The notes beneath the pieces are model-generated. The model ran no database searches and was not told the origin of the DNA. It was given only the letters and a program-made list of their open reading frames with translations. The position numbers and the translations under genes were made by a program. Of a stretch of DNA of 64,000 nt, positions 1 through 7,414 are shown piece after piece. Within the stretch, counting starts at the first letter, position 1, and every line of letters starts with the position of its first letter. Origin of the DNA: Eubacterium sp. (GTDB lineage: Bacteria > Bacillota > Clostridia > Lachnospirales > Lachnospiraceae); NCBI GenBank assembly GCA_017472565.1, contig JAFUPY010000018.1:1-64000 (forward strand), in the 5' to 3' direction.

Positions 1-43
1 CTTTTTTTATGTAATAGATCTGCTCTGCCTGTTCCCGCGTCAT
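1..43 (-). CDS. Phage hypothetical protein, N-terminus only
   Basis: Only the first 14 codons are inside the window, reading MTREQAEQIYYIKK before the left edge. An AGGAGG ribosome binding site lies five bases before the chosen ATG; a second ATG four bases upstream would be too close to it. The gene is co-directional with the small genes that follow on the minus strand, so it looks like the next cistron of the phage early operon. Function cannot be judged from this fragment. Confidence 0.5.
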   Translation of the reverse strand, partial: MTREQAEQIYYIKK

Positions 44-70
44 TCATACCTCCTGTGTCTATCCGTTCTA

Positions 71-163
71 TCAAAAATCTTCATTGTTAGCACTGCATAA
101 GATCAGTCCACCAATAATTCCTAGCACTGCTGCCAATATGAGCATAGGTAATGGTCCAATCAT
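71..163 (-). CDS. Small membrane protein (30 aa), phage early operon
   Basis: A 30-residue ORF that is almost entirely one hydrophobic segment (about residues 4-23, rich in Leu, Ile, Gly and Ala) with a short acidic C-terminus ending NNEDF. Its ATG overlaps the stop codon of the preceding gene in an ATGA arrangement, and an AGGCGG-type ribosome binding site lies just upstream. That coupling plus the transmembrane character make it a plausible real gene of the tightly packed phage module. Role unknown. Confidence 0.5.
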   Translation of the reverse strand: MIGPLPMLILAAVLGIIGGLILCSANNEDF

Positions 164-435
164 TTCACACCGCCTTTTCTTACGATCTCAATTGCTCTAT
201 CAATCTTGATGTATTCTTTTTGAACAACGGCTGTGATATTTCTGTCTTTATCCATACTGACAACTTCTTTTTCTCTTGCGTTTTCCAACTGTTCCACAAC
301 TGCGTCCACGTTATAGACTTTTGGCTGTTCATTTATCAGTCGTTCAATATCTTCCCAATGCCAAATTGAAGATGCAAAATTTGTAAATAAATAAAATTCT
401 TGCAATAAAGCACTTCTGCTGATCAAATCACTCAT
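160..435 (-). CDS. Phage hypothetical protein (91 aa)
   Basis: Starts at the ATG that overlaps the upstream stop codon (ATGA), giving an N-terminus MSDLISRSALLQEF; a GAAGG ribosome binding site supports this start over the longer in-frame ORF. This N-terminal pattern recurs in small accessory proteins of clostridial prophages, from memory. The middle has a charged, probably helical stretch (about residues 45-60). No catalytic motif is visible. It is translationally coupled on both sides. Confidence 0.65.
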   Translation of the reverse strand: MSDLISRSALLQEFYLFTNFASSIWHWEDIERLINEQPKVYNVDAVVEQLENAREKEVVSMDKDRNITAVVQKEYIKIDRAIEIVRKGGVK

Positions 436-767
436 ACTGCACCTTCTTTCAAAGCCTGTTCCAAAGATTCTTTCAAATCCATCTTTGCACCACAGGTTGG
501 ACAATAATGCATATTACTAATTTCACGGGATGCCCATACAGTTTGACAATGCGAACAAACAAAATTATCTTTTCCCATTGTTTCCCATATGCTTTTATCT
601 ACTTGCCATGCAGCATGAAAATCCCATTTCAGCAAGCCTTGTTCTTCTGCATCTTCGTAAGCACCTAGTTTATTCCACATTTCAAACACTTTTCCGCCTT
701 CTCTTGGAAAATAGTTAATTTCAACACTTTGTAAATATCCGTCTGTTTTACGTGTAAATCTTTCCAC
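432..767 (-). CDS. Zinc-ribbon phage protein (111 aa)
   Basis: Begins with a GTG whose G is also the last base of the preceding TAG stop. The C-terminal half carries a C-x2-C (CSHC) and a second C-x2-C (CPTC) about 20 residues later, a typical treble-clef or rubredoxin-like zinc ribbon. The N-terminal half contains MWNKLGAYEDAEEQGLL, a segment of a kind I recall from small clostridial phage proteins. It probably binds zinc in a small accessory role; no enzyme activity can be assigned. Confidence 0.7.
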   Translation of the reverse strand: MERFTRKTDGYLQSVEINYFPREGGKVFEMWNKLGAYEDAEEQGLLKWDFHAAWQVDKSIWETMGKDNFVCSHCQTVWASREISNMHYCPTCGAKMDLKESLEQALKEGAV

Positions 768-937
768 TACTGTCCACCATCCCTTGCTAATTCGTTATAC
801 TCCACCACCCACTCCAAAGGAATTTTATAATCTGCTTCTAAATACCGCATGATGGCAGCTATAATCTCTCTTTTCCTTATACCTTCATTTATGAACTTTG
901 GCGTAATACCTATAGGTGGTTTTTTAATCTCACTCAT
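767..937 (-). CDS. Small phage protein (56 aa)
   Basis: A 56-residue ORF with a strong GGAGGTGC ribosome binding site a few bases before the ATG. The start overlaps the end of the YopX-like gene, and its TAG stop overlaps the GTG of the next gene, so it fills an otherwise unexplained gap in the operon. The sequence is mildly basic at the N-terminus (SEIKKPPIG) and looks helical after that (IIAAIMRYLEADY). No known domain recognised. Confidence 0.6.
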   Translation of the reverse strand: MSEIKKPPIGITPKFINEGIRKREIIAAIMRYLEADYKIPLEWVVEYNELARDGGQ

Positions 938-1313
938 GTTCTGCACCTCCTTCCAAAAGTTCTGGATTGTCGAATATGTTGCCGATTACTACAACATCAT
1001 TCGTTTCTACCGCTTCCCCGAAGAAATGCTGGTAAAGCCATCCTTTTTTACTAAGGCAAAAACTTGCAAGATTTTCTTTCCAAGTAACAACAAGGTTTCC
1101 GCCACAGCTCAAAATATCATTCTCCCAAATCTTCTTGCCGTTCTTGTCGGTTAAGCCTGTGTATTGGCAGATGGTATATGGTGCAACTTCATACAAGCCA
1201 AATTCATTGCTTATTGCAAATCTGTTTTCTTCATCGAATGAATGAATCAAATCACCTTCTACCCATTCGCCATTGTCTAATCGTTTGGCTTTAAATAGTA
1301 TTTCTCTGCTCAT
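930..1313 (-). CDS. YopX-family phage protein (127 aa)
   Basis: Recognised by the family's typical opening SREILFKAKRLDNGEWVEGD and the later block QYTGLTDKNGKKIWENDIL, both hallmarks of the YopX fold named after the Bacillus phage SPbeta protein. YopX proteins are common in Firmicutes prophages and have no established function. The start at the internal ATG (MSREI) was chosen because the family begins there. The C-terminus overlaps the next small gene by eight bases. Confidence 0.85.
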   Translation of the reverse strand: MSREILFKAKRLDNGEWVEGDLIHSFDEENRFAISNEFGLYEVAPYTICQYTGLTDKNGKKIWENDILSCGGNLVVTWKENLASFCLSKKGWLYQHFFGEAVETNDVVVIGNIFDNPELLEGGAEHE

Positions 1314-1503
1314 AATTTTTCGCCTTAATCTCATACAACTTTTTCCATATTCTTTTTACGAATCGTGGTAAGTAACAGAAAAGATGATATCGGTTTGTGT
1401 AATAACTGATGTATCCTTTTTGACACCGTTCGTAGCAATCACCCCAATAATCATAATATTGTTCGAATAAATGGCATTTACTGCATAAGTCTATTTCTCT
1501 CAT
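1291..1503 (-). CDS. Cysteine-rich small phage protein (70 aa)
   Basis: Starts at MREIDLCSKC behind an AAGGAG ribosome binding site. The N-terminal half has Cys in C-x2-C (CSKC) and a second pair (CYERC), so it may bind zinc; the C-terminal half is basic and aromatic. It overlaps the YopX gene's start by 23 bases. I recognise no family. Because the longer ORF upstream lacks a ribosome binding site, this shorter form is preferred. Confidence 0.5.
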   Translation of the reverse strand: MREIDLCSKCHLFEQYYDYWGDCYERCQKGYISYYTNRYHLFCYLPRFVKRIWKKLYEIKAKNYEQRNTI

Positions 1504-1516
1504 TCTGTCTTTCTCC

Positions 1517-1687
1517 TTACCACTTACTAAAACCAATCCATAGTGCGATGAAATACAGTATTGCCACAACTTCATCGCATCTTCTGTTCCACTGCAATTC
1601 TCCGAATTGCTGATATTCCAAACCATACCAAACAGCAATTATTGCTAAAGTTACAAGTACGGCTATTACAAAACCAGTAATATTCAT
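1517..1687 (-). CDS. Small membrane protein (56 aa)
   Basis: Starts at MNITGFV behind an AAGGAGAAA ribosome binding site. It shows two hydrophobic stretches (about residues 3-22 and 40-52), separated by a polar loop with QWNRRCDE, so it is probably a two-pass membrane protein. It sits 14 bases before the next gene's start. The function is unknown; its place among phage early genes allows a holin-like or superinfection role, but nothing in the sequence shows this. Confidence 0.5.
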   Translation of the reverse strand: MNITGFVIAVLVTLAIIAVWYGLEYQQFGELQWNRRCDEVVAILYFIALWIGFSKW

Positions 1688-1822
1688 TCTGTTTCTCCTT
1701 GTATAATCACTCGCCCACAGCACCTTGAAAAAACTTGTAACAAACAGCAACGCTCACAAATTAGATTCAATCTATGAATCTCTTGTGCTGTTGATAGTTG
1801 CGTACTGTGGGTGAGGGATAAA

Positions 1823-2629
1823 CTACTCTAAAACAATTTCTTCATCCAAATTATCTCTGTGATAAAATTCGTTGAAATCAATAGCTTGCAAACAAGTTGA
1901 ACAGCCTTTGCATTTCTGAGAAATCCCACCGCCACGTTCAACATCTGTTTCATAGATTGCTAAAAGAAATCTTTCGCATCTAGGACAATGAAAACTAAGC
2001 AATCTACCAAGATTATGTGTGTTTGTTTTTTCTCCATAAACAATTCTTGGCTTCTTCGGAATCTGCTTTTCTATGTTATTTGTATACTTCCAAATGTATC
2101 CCTTGTGACTCTTTTTGTTACCAAGACAACATTGGTTTATAACACCCCTGTTATATCCATGAGATTCTGCCACATAAGCATTTCGCCAAATCGCAACAAT
2201 TCTTCCATCATGATCGTACTGCGTAACTTCCTTTGACTGAACATCAGAACGCTTTTTGCTGATTTCATCATAATCTCTTTTCAAAGCCCTTCTCTTTTGT
2301 CCATCTCTGTAATTCATGTTGTAAGTTTTTGTACACCACTCAAGATTCCAAGCAGAATTATTTTCCTTGTTTTCGTCTATGTGGTTCACTTGTGGTAAAT
2401 TCAATGGGTTTGGAATAAAAGTTTTTGCGACCAGTCTATGTATTTTGTATGACTTCATAGTTCCGTTGATTGAAAGGTGTACTTGCATATACCCATTATT
2501 GCTTTTGCATGGTGTCATTAGCCTTTTGCGTTTCAAGCTAAACACGTTCCCTTTGGCATCAACCATATAATGGCCTTCATACCCTTCAATCCACCTAAAT
2601 CCAGCTTGTATAGCCTCCTGTGCTGTCAT
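1823..2629 (-). CDS. NUMOD4/HNH endonuclease chimera with C-terminal zinc ribbon
   Basis: The protein is 268 aa. After a short leader (MTAQEAIQAGF), residues 12-60 read as a NUMOD4 motif (RWIEGYEGHYMV), followed by an HNH-type nuclease core around residues 60-105 with IHRLVAKTFIPNP, VNHIDENKENN and NLEWCT. A NUMOD1-like DNA-binding segment follows (SKEVTQYDHDGRIVAIW). The last 60 residues carry CPRC and CKGC pairs, a zinc ribbon not usual for this endonuclease family. HNH/NUMOD proteins are often homing endonucleases in phage genomes. The leader and tail may be the two halves of a phage zinc-ribbon protein into which the endonuclease has inserted in frame. Confidence 0.85.
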   Translation of the reverse strand: MTAQEAIQAGFRWIEGYEGHYMVDAKGNVFSLKRKRLMTPCKSNNGYMQVHLSINGTMKSYKIHRLVAKTFIPNPLNLPQVNHIDENKENNSAWNLEWCTKTYNMNYRDGQKRRALKRDYDEISKKRSDVQSKEVTQYDHDGRIVAIWRNAYVAESHGYNRGVINQCCLGNKKSHKGYIWKYTNNIEKQIPKKPRIVYGEKTNTHNLGRLLSFHCPRCERFLLAIYETDVERGGGISQKCKGCSTCLQAIDFNEFYHRDNLDEEIVLE

Positions 2630-2970
2630 TCCTGTTCCCCCTTCTCTATTTCCAACCCCAGCGCACCTAACACATCAAAGTTGTAGTTCTCCAGGTAATA
2701 CTTCTCATCATCATCGAAGCCACTTTCCTCTTCTCCGATCTCCACAACTCTTGCCTTTGCGAACTTAAGAAAATTCTGCAATCCTTTTTTCTTGTACCCG
2801 TGCTTCAACTCTAGGTATTCACACGTCAAGAAACAGAATCGGCACAATGCTCTGAGCGTGGCCTGTTGCTGGTCTATCTTCCTAGCTTCTTTGTATTTCT
2901 CGGTATTCATGGCTTGCTCGACCATCTTATGTATCTTGTGCTTTTTTAGCTGTTTATCTGCCCAACTCAT
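2626..2970 (-). CDS. Phage hypothetical protein (114 aa)
   Basis: Acidic, mostly helical protein with a basic N-terminus (SWADKQLKKHKIHKMV) and an internal CRFCFLTCEY segment. The stop overlaps the HNH gene's ATG (ATGA), showing operon membership. No catalytic motif is visible and I do not recognise the family. It sits between the HNH gene and the deoxyribosyltransferase-like protein. Confidence 0.6.
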   Translation of the reverse strand: MSWADKQLKKHKIHKMVEQAMNTEKYKEARKIDQQQATLRALCRFCFLTCEYLELKHGYKKKGLQNFLKFAKARVVEIGEEESGFDDDEKYYLENYNFDVLGALGLEIEKGEQE

Positions 2971-2973
2971 GGT

Positions 2974-3255
2974 TTATTCCTCCAGAATTTTGTAATCTCT
3001 TGCCAAGGCATATCCATATTCCCTGTTGGATCCACAAGAATTTCTCCATCCATTAAGCATGTAAATAGCATCACACATACTCAACATGCACATATCTAAT
3101 GTCATATACTCCTCATAGTCCAAACCTTCCATCTCATCAAAAATTGTTGGGTTAAACACGGTATGTCCCTTTACTTTTAATTCGGCTTCTGCCATAGCAA
3201 AACACTCTTTGTAATTTGGATTATTCGTAATGGGTCCGCTTATATATACTTTCAT
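2974..3255 (-). CDS. DUF4406 / nucleoside 2-deoxyribosyltransferase-like protein (93 aa)
   Basis: The N-terminus MKVYISGPITNNPNY and the later GWRNSCGSNREYGYALA are the signature of DUF4406, a small Rossmann-like family related to nucleoside 2-deoxyribosyltransferases. The length of about 90-100 aa is normal. It may act on nucleosides or nucleotide-like ligands; the precise reaction is unproven. The start overlaps the upstream stop codon as ATGA, so it is co-translated with the preceding gene. Confidence 0.8.
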   Translation of the reverse strand: MKVYISGPITNNPNYKECFAMAEAELKVKGHTVFNPTIFDEMEGLDYEEYMTLDMCMLSMCDAIYMLNGWRNSCGSNREYGYALARDYKILEE

Positions 3256-3455
3256 TTTGGTTCTCCTTCATCATTGTCTAAAATTACTTTTACATATTTG
3301 CTTTTATAAAGGCCTTTTTCTCTCTTACATATTGCACTTCTGATATTGTTTGAAGTCGTATTATCCATTATTGCTAGCTCAGCCACCGTATTTGCTACCA
3401 TAACTGGCAATTCAAATTTATCAGTAGTGACTTTCATATAAACCACATCAGCCAT
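3252..3455 (-). CDS. Phage hypothetical protein (67 aa)
   Basis: Starts at MADVVYMKVTTDKFELPV behind TGGAGGAAAA. The central region (VAELAIMDNTTSNNIRSAICKREKG) reads like a helix-turn-helix or short DNA-binding segment that checks codes of the kind found in small phage regulators, but this is not firm. The C-terminus is acidic. Its start lies within the last bases of the upstream gene, and its stop overlaps the next ATG. Confidence 0.6.
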   Translation of the reverse strand: MADVVYMKVTTDKFELPVMVANTVAELAIMDNTTSNNIRSAICKREKGLYKSKYVKVILDNDEGEPK

Positions 3456-3666
3456 TACTTTTTTCCTCCAGATAATTTCTGAATCCATACAACAGGTGGA
3501 ATGTCAGTCTGGATGGGCAATTTTTGTATATCTGATTACATTTTTCATTTAGATCTAACCAATATTCTTCCGTATCCTCTGGGATGTAAAATTCCTTAAT
3601 CAGACTCCAGAGATCTGTCATCATATTGGCTTCTTGTGGTATATCATTCTTTGTAACGCTTGCCAT
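3448..3666 (-). CDS. Phage hypothetical protein (72 aa)
   Basis: Starts at MASVTKNDIPQEANMM with a strong GAGGAGG ribosome binding site. Acidic and aromatic, with a WxL-rich helical middle (DLWSLIKEFYIPEDTEEYW) and CNQIYKNC. It is the first gene downstream of the candidate origin and reads away from it. No family recognised. Confidence 0.6.
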   Translation of the reverse strand: MASVTKNDIPQEANMMTDLWSLIKEFYIPEDTEEYWLDLNEKCNQIYKNCPSRLTFHLLYGFRNYLEEKSNG

Positions 3667-3679
3667 GATGCCTCCTCTT

Positions 3680-3900
3680 GGTAACACTTCGTTACACATT
3701 TCTGTTTTTTAATTACACCTTAAGGTGTTACCGCCTAAACCCTTGATTTTACTGGGGTTATTGCACTTTTTGATTATCGGTTACACTAGTTACACCCCAT
3801 TTTCTATATAGAGAAAAAAAATAAATGGAACACTCACATTTTTTATTTTCTTATATAGGTGAAAAAGTGGGTGTAACCGGTGTAAATGTGTAACCATTGC
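3680..3900. other. Candidate phage replication origin (iteron-like cluster)
   Basis: This gene-free stretch lies just downstream of the primase/helicase gene. It contains at least eight copies of GTTACACC or its complement GGTGTAAC with small variations: near 3691, 3713, 3724, 3779, 3789, 3869, 3879 and 3888. Some are arranged as inverted pairs (TTACACCTTAAGGTGTTA at 3713-3730) and some as direct repeats (3869-3895). Between the two groups is an A+T-rich block (about 3800-3860) that could unwind. Iterons plus an A+T-rich element beside a primase-helicase resemble phage and satellite origins such as that of P4. The call is inference from architecture. Confidence 0.5.
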
Positions 3901-3909
3901 ACCGTTTTT

Positions 3910-5787
3910 CTAGTTAAATGGTAGTTCTTCCTGAAAATATTCTGCAGATACAAACCCTTTTTCGTCCTCCGGATATTGTTCTGCTAATTTAAGGAATACA
4001 CATCTGCAAGATGTACCGCCGATTTTTTTGACCTTCGTTCTCTTTCCAGCCTGCGTTTGGAGCAAGCAGCGTTTGTCCGCCCATGAAAGGAAAGAGTTTT
4101 TGGAAAAGCCACCATTTTTGCACAAATCCTCAAACGCCTGGCTGTAAATAATGGCATAATCATTTTCTATTACGCCCCATTTTTCAACTTTTGTCTCTGC
4201 ATCAAACCGCTGTCCGTTCATTGCGATTTTATCCAATAGATAGCGATAGCATCTTTCGTTGTCAGACAGTTCATTTCGGTCTACAAGCGTTTCTTTTGCC
4301 TCATCTAAGGAAATGTACTGATTGTCTTTAAAAATGTATTCTGTGGCGATTTTATCCGCTGTCAGAATGATAGATAATGAAAGAGACTGCTTCTGCATTT
4401 TCTCGATATTAAACAACTGCTCTTGAAAATCCTTTTGAATCTGTTTCAGATCTTCCAACGGCATTTTTTTTATTATTTCGATAAAACGTCTGCCTGCATG
4501 GCCATAATTGCGCTTCACAAGATTTGCTGTCTTTTGCGGGTTTGTATAAACGTTCTCCCCACATTCAACCTCAAGAATTCGGTTCATCGCACCGCCCTGC
4601 TGCACGTAAGAACTCAATGGACGTTCTCCATTCGTAAGTATACAGTTCTTCCAGCGATTCTCACGGTTAATACCCAGCTCCTTGTTAGAACGGCTCTTTC
4701 CCTTACCAGAACACAGGTCATACACAACCGATTCGAAATTATCTCTAATTCTGGAAGATGTTTTACTTGTATCGTCCAGCATCATCGGAAGGCTGTTCAA
4801 CATATCTGCTTTTGCCTCAAGGGCAACGTCTGTTGTCTTGAAGTCACCTATGTATTGGCTTTCATCTGGATTCGCCCAAACGGAAGCTGCAACCATAAGA
4901 GAAACGGATTTACCACCTTCTGTTTCACCCCAAAGGTCCATAAAAAATGGAAGTCCACCAAGTTTACCCACCAGTACACTGGCAAAAGACGCAGCAAGCA
5001 TCATTTTGATTTCTTTTCGGCCTGTCTGTCGCAATTCGATTACATGTTGCAACCAAGTATCTTCTGAACCTCTTGTATTGATTGATTCAAATAATTGACG
5101 GAATCGATTATCACCATCAAAAACAATATCCTGATCATATGGAATAAAATCATCTCCATTCCACCCCAGCTTTGATGTTGATTCCTGGATCGGAATGTGA
5201 TTGTCATTCAAATTCTCTACATCAGACAGATATTTGACCAAGTGCTTTGCATTCTCGCTTGTAACTGATATACCTAACTTAGAAAGTGAAACAATCTTAT
5301 TTGCAGACGATACGATATCCTTTGGAACCTTAATTTCTCTCCAGCTACCGTTTCTTTTGTAAGCAATGATCAAATGCTCTTCTCCTGTCTCCAAGTTCTT
5401 TAAACGCTTCACCGGAAGGATTGGATGATAGCACGCCACGATATCATTAGCAGACTGGTAATTCCTTGCATATACACCATCTTCAGTTGCAATCCATGCA
5501 CCGCAGAACATGTTGTCGTATTTGCCGACAAAGTTTGTCCAGTTATCCAGAGTAGTAACTGGTTTCTCCTTCATTTGCTTTCGAATATCCTTTTCTACTC
5601 GCTTGTATGCTTTGACAAGTTCATCGAATTTAGTAGATACTCCCAGTTCTTTGGCTCTATCTCTGAGAGAAAGCAACAATCTCGCTTTGTATATTTCGTC
5701 TTCCTGATCAAACACTTCTGAGAACACAGCTTCACTTAATATCGTGCCTGCATCTAATTTATTTAAAGGTTCTATTTTTCTCACCAC
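3910..5787 (-). CDS. DUF927-type phage replication helicase (625 aa)
   Basis: Large replication protein, probably a superfamily 3-like helicase of the DUF927 group, common in prophages and mobile islands. A Walker A-like segment is visible around residues 285-295 (LWGETEGGKSVSLMV), followed by MLDDTSKTS as a Walker B-like region and an arginine-rich sensor segment (ILTNGERPL). The N-terminal 200 residues may bind the primase or DNA. It follows the CHC2 primase by six bases, so the pair likely forms a primase-helicase. The start is a GTG, with a second GTG directly after it. The C-terminus ends EELPFN, an acidic hydrophobic tip like those that SSB proteins use to recruit partners. Confidence 0.8.
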   Translation of the reverse strand: MVRKIEPLNKLDAGTILSEAVFSEVFDQEDEIYKARLLLSLRDRAKELGVSTKFDELVKAYKRVEKDIRKQMKEKPVTTLDNWTNFVGKYDNMFCGAWIATEDGVYARNYQSANDIVACYHPILPVKRLKNLETGEEHLIIAYKRNGSWREIKVPKDIVSSANKIVSLSKLGISVTSENAKHLVKYLSDVENLNDNHIPIQESTSKLGWNGDDFIPYDQDIVFDGDNRFRQLFESINTRGSEDTWLQHVIELRQTGRKEIKMMLAASFASVLVGKLGGLPFFMDLWGETEGGKSVSLMVAASVWANPDESQYIGDFKTTDVALEAKADMLNSLPMMLDDTSKTSSRIRDNFESVVYDLCSGKGKSRSNKELGINRENRWKNCILTNGERPLSSYVQQGGAMNRILEVECGENVYTNPQKTANLVKRNYGHAGRRFIEIIKKMPLEDLKQIQKDFQEQLFNIEKMQKQSLSLSIILTADKIATEYIFKDNQYISLDEAKETLVDRNELSDNERCYRYLLDKIAMNGQRFDAETKVEKWGVIENDYAIIYSQAFEDLCKNGGFSKNSFLSWADKRCLLQTQAGKRTKVKKIGGTSCRCVFLKLAEQYPEDEKGFVSAEYFQEELPFN

Positions 5788-5793
5788 ACTTTC

Positions 5794-6279
5794 TTAGTAC
5801 GGAATATCGTTCAGCTCACCATGTAAGTAAAGCTGATACTGTAAAGCATTGACAGAATCACACCAGGCATCGCTGAGTGGCTCTGATATGTTTCTATAAT
5901 GCCGATAAATATCGATAAGCATCGCATTGAGCTGTTTTCTATCTCGCAGCCTTTGCTCTCGCTTCTCTCGTTCAATTTTTTTCTTCTCGCTTCGATATAC
6001 AGCCAATTGAGAAGAGAAGGTTGGCTTCTCATACGTTCCACCTAATGAATAAAAAGCATCTTTAAAACTGCAGTTCTCCATTTGTTGAATGAACGAAAAT
6101 ATGTCCCCATGACTGCCACATGCGTGACAGTAGAAATCTTTCGGATATATCTTCATAGATGGCGAATGGTCCCCGGAATGAAACGGGCAGGAAATGAATC
6201 CCGCCCTGTTCGGATGAAAACCATATCTTTCAACAATTTCCCTCATGGAATATTGGTTTTTTATCTCATCACGATTCAT
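5794..6279 (-). CDS. CHC2 zinc-finger primase-like protein (161 aa)
   Basis: Residues 1-80 match the zinc-binding domain of DnaG-type primases: YGFHPNRAGFISCPFHSGDHSPSMKI then FYCHACGSHGDIFSFIQ, giving the C-x2-H...C-x2-C ligand set. The TOPRIM catalytic domain is absent; the rest is a charged helical tail. Such stand-alone CHC2 proteins are often encoded beside a DUF927 helicase, which follows here within six bases. The role is probably template recognition in phage primer synthesis. Confidence 0.85.
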   Translation of the reverse strand: MNRDEIKNQYSMREIVERYGFHPNRAGFISCPFHSGDHSPSMKIYPKDFYCHACGSHGDIFSFIQQMENCSFKDAFYSLGGTYEKPTFSSQLAVYRSEKKKIEREKREQRLRDRKQLNAMLIDIYRHYRNISEPLSDAWCDSVNALQYQLYLHGELNDIPY

Positions 6280-6799
6280 ACGACAGCTCCATGTTTGTCA
6301 AAATTTCCTTGGCTTCTCTCCAAAGTATTTCCCGAATCAATTTACCTGTTGTTTCAGCCTTGCAGAAGTCCACCTGCATGCCGTAGCGCGCTCTAAAAGC
6401 ATTGATACTTGCAGTTAATGCCTGGGGCTGTAAAAGGCTCCTGTATGAGCCGTTAAAAGACTTCTCCCAGTTCCCATCTTCTACTAAAAGATAGATTCTG
6501 CATCCATCTGCTTTTGCGCGTTCAAATTCTCTTTCAAACCTCGCACGATCCTTACCAAAGCACAGACACAATTCATCTAGGTTCATTTTTCGTTCTATTA
6601 CAACCTTGTCTTTCATGGTGAATTCGGTTCCATTTGGAAGCATCATTTTGCAAGAATAATCTCCGTAATCAAGCTTTTCTCTCACATGTGGAAGTCCTAT
6701 TGCGTTTAAACGCTTTTCCAATCTCTTTGTTGGCTGTTCCCTGGTGTCCACAAGCAAAGTCATAGACTCCAGGGAATCTCTTACTTCAAAAGGATTCAA
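6269..6799 (-). CDS. ERCC4-domain nuclease (176 aa)
   Basis: The ERCC4 (XPF/Mus81-type) nuclease signature is visible: LLVDTREQPTKRLEKRL, then VREKLDYGDYSC and the catalytic VIERKMNLDEL (ERK motif), with FEREFERAKADG afterwards. Length is typical of phage ERCC4 nucleases, which cut branched or recombination intermediates. It overlaps the primase start by eleven bases, so it is part of the replication and recombination operon. No helix-hairpin-helix domain follows, so any partner would need to supply DNA targeting. Confidence 0.85.
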   Translation of the reverse strand: MNPFEVRDSLESMTLLVDTREQPTKRLEKRLNAIGLPHVREKLDYGDYSCKMMLPNGTEFTMKDKVVIERKMNLDELCLCFGKDRARFEREFERAKADGCRIYLLVEDGNWEKSFNGSYRSLLQPQALTASINAFRARYGMQVDFCKAETTGKLIREILWREAKEILTNMELSYES

Positions 6800-6811
6800 T
6801 CAGACCACCGC

Positions 6812-7414
6812 CTAGTTAAAAGGGAGCTCCTCATCAATTCCATCCGGAATATTCATGAAACCGTTTCCCACCGGCTTTGCCCCAATTGGATAACCATTAT
6901 TGTCAATTTTTGTTGGCAACAGTGTATCTGCCGGAATTTCAAAATTACCGGAGCAAATCTTCTCTACTGGTACCAGACTATGGCAGTTAGTAAAGAAACC
7001 CTGTCTGCCATTAAAGTTGTATTCCTTATTATTAAAAAGAGCCCCAATTTTCTTGCCTTTAAGTTTCTTTTCGTCCCAATCCCATGTGTAGCCTGGGTTA
7101 GATTCTTCGATATTTACGATTACAGTGTTAAAACGGCGTTTTGTCCATGCATCCTGCTCGGTACCATCATCCTTTGGCACGCGCAAACGATATACTCCCT
7201 TCCACTTCTTGTCCTCTGTTGTCTGGGAATCAAAATTTCTCTTGTAGAAATCCTTGTAATCACCTTCTGCAATATCAAATGCGATAGCTAAAGAACTGCC
7301 ATATTCATTTACAACTTCTTTGGCATCGATAATGGTCAGAACATATCCACCTACCGGCAGACGTTCCACTTCCTTGTATGTATCGTTTCTATCAAATCCG
7401 TTATATGCTTTCAT
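6812..7414 (-). CDS. DUF669-like phage recombination/replication protein (200 aa)
   Basis: Beta-rich protein with an N-terminal block ERLPVGGYVLTIIDAKE and a later YKDFYKRNF, in the style of DUF669 proteins encoded next to phage RecA-like ATPases. Members of this context are thought to bind single-stranded DNA. The C-terminus is DGIDEELPFN, which resembles the SSB C-terminal tip and matches the last six residues of the phage helicase. It begins immediately after the stop of the ATPase gene, so the two are co-translated. DUF669 assignment is by memory of the pattern. Confidence 0.7.
   Translation of the reverse strand: MKAYNGFDRNDTYKEVERLPVGGYVLTIIDAKEVVNEYGSSLAIAFDIAEGDYKDFYKRNFDSQTTEDKKWKGVYRLRVPKDDGTEQDAWTKRRFNTVIVNIEESNPGYTWDWDEKKLKGKKIGALFNNKEYNFNGRQGFFTNCHSLVPVEKICSGNFEIPADTLLPTKIDNNGYPIGAKPVGNGFMNIPDGIDEELPFN

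Noticed and set aside
4423..5098. Plus-strand ORFs antisense to the phage helicase
   Set aside because: Shadows of the 625-aa gene; no ribosome binding site and unusual residue content.
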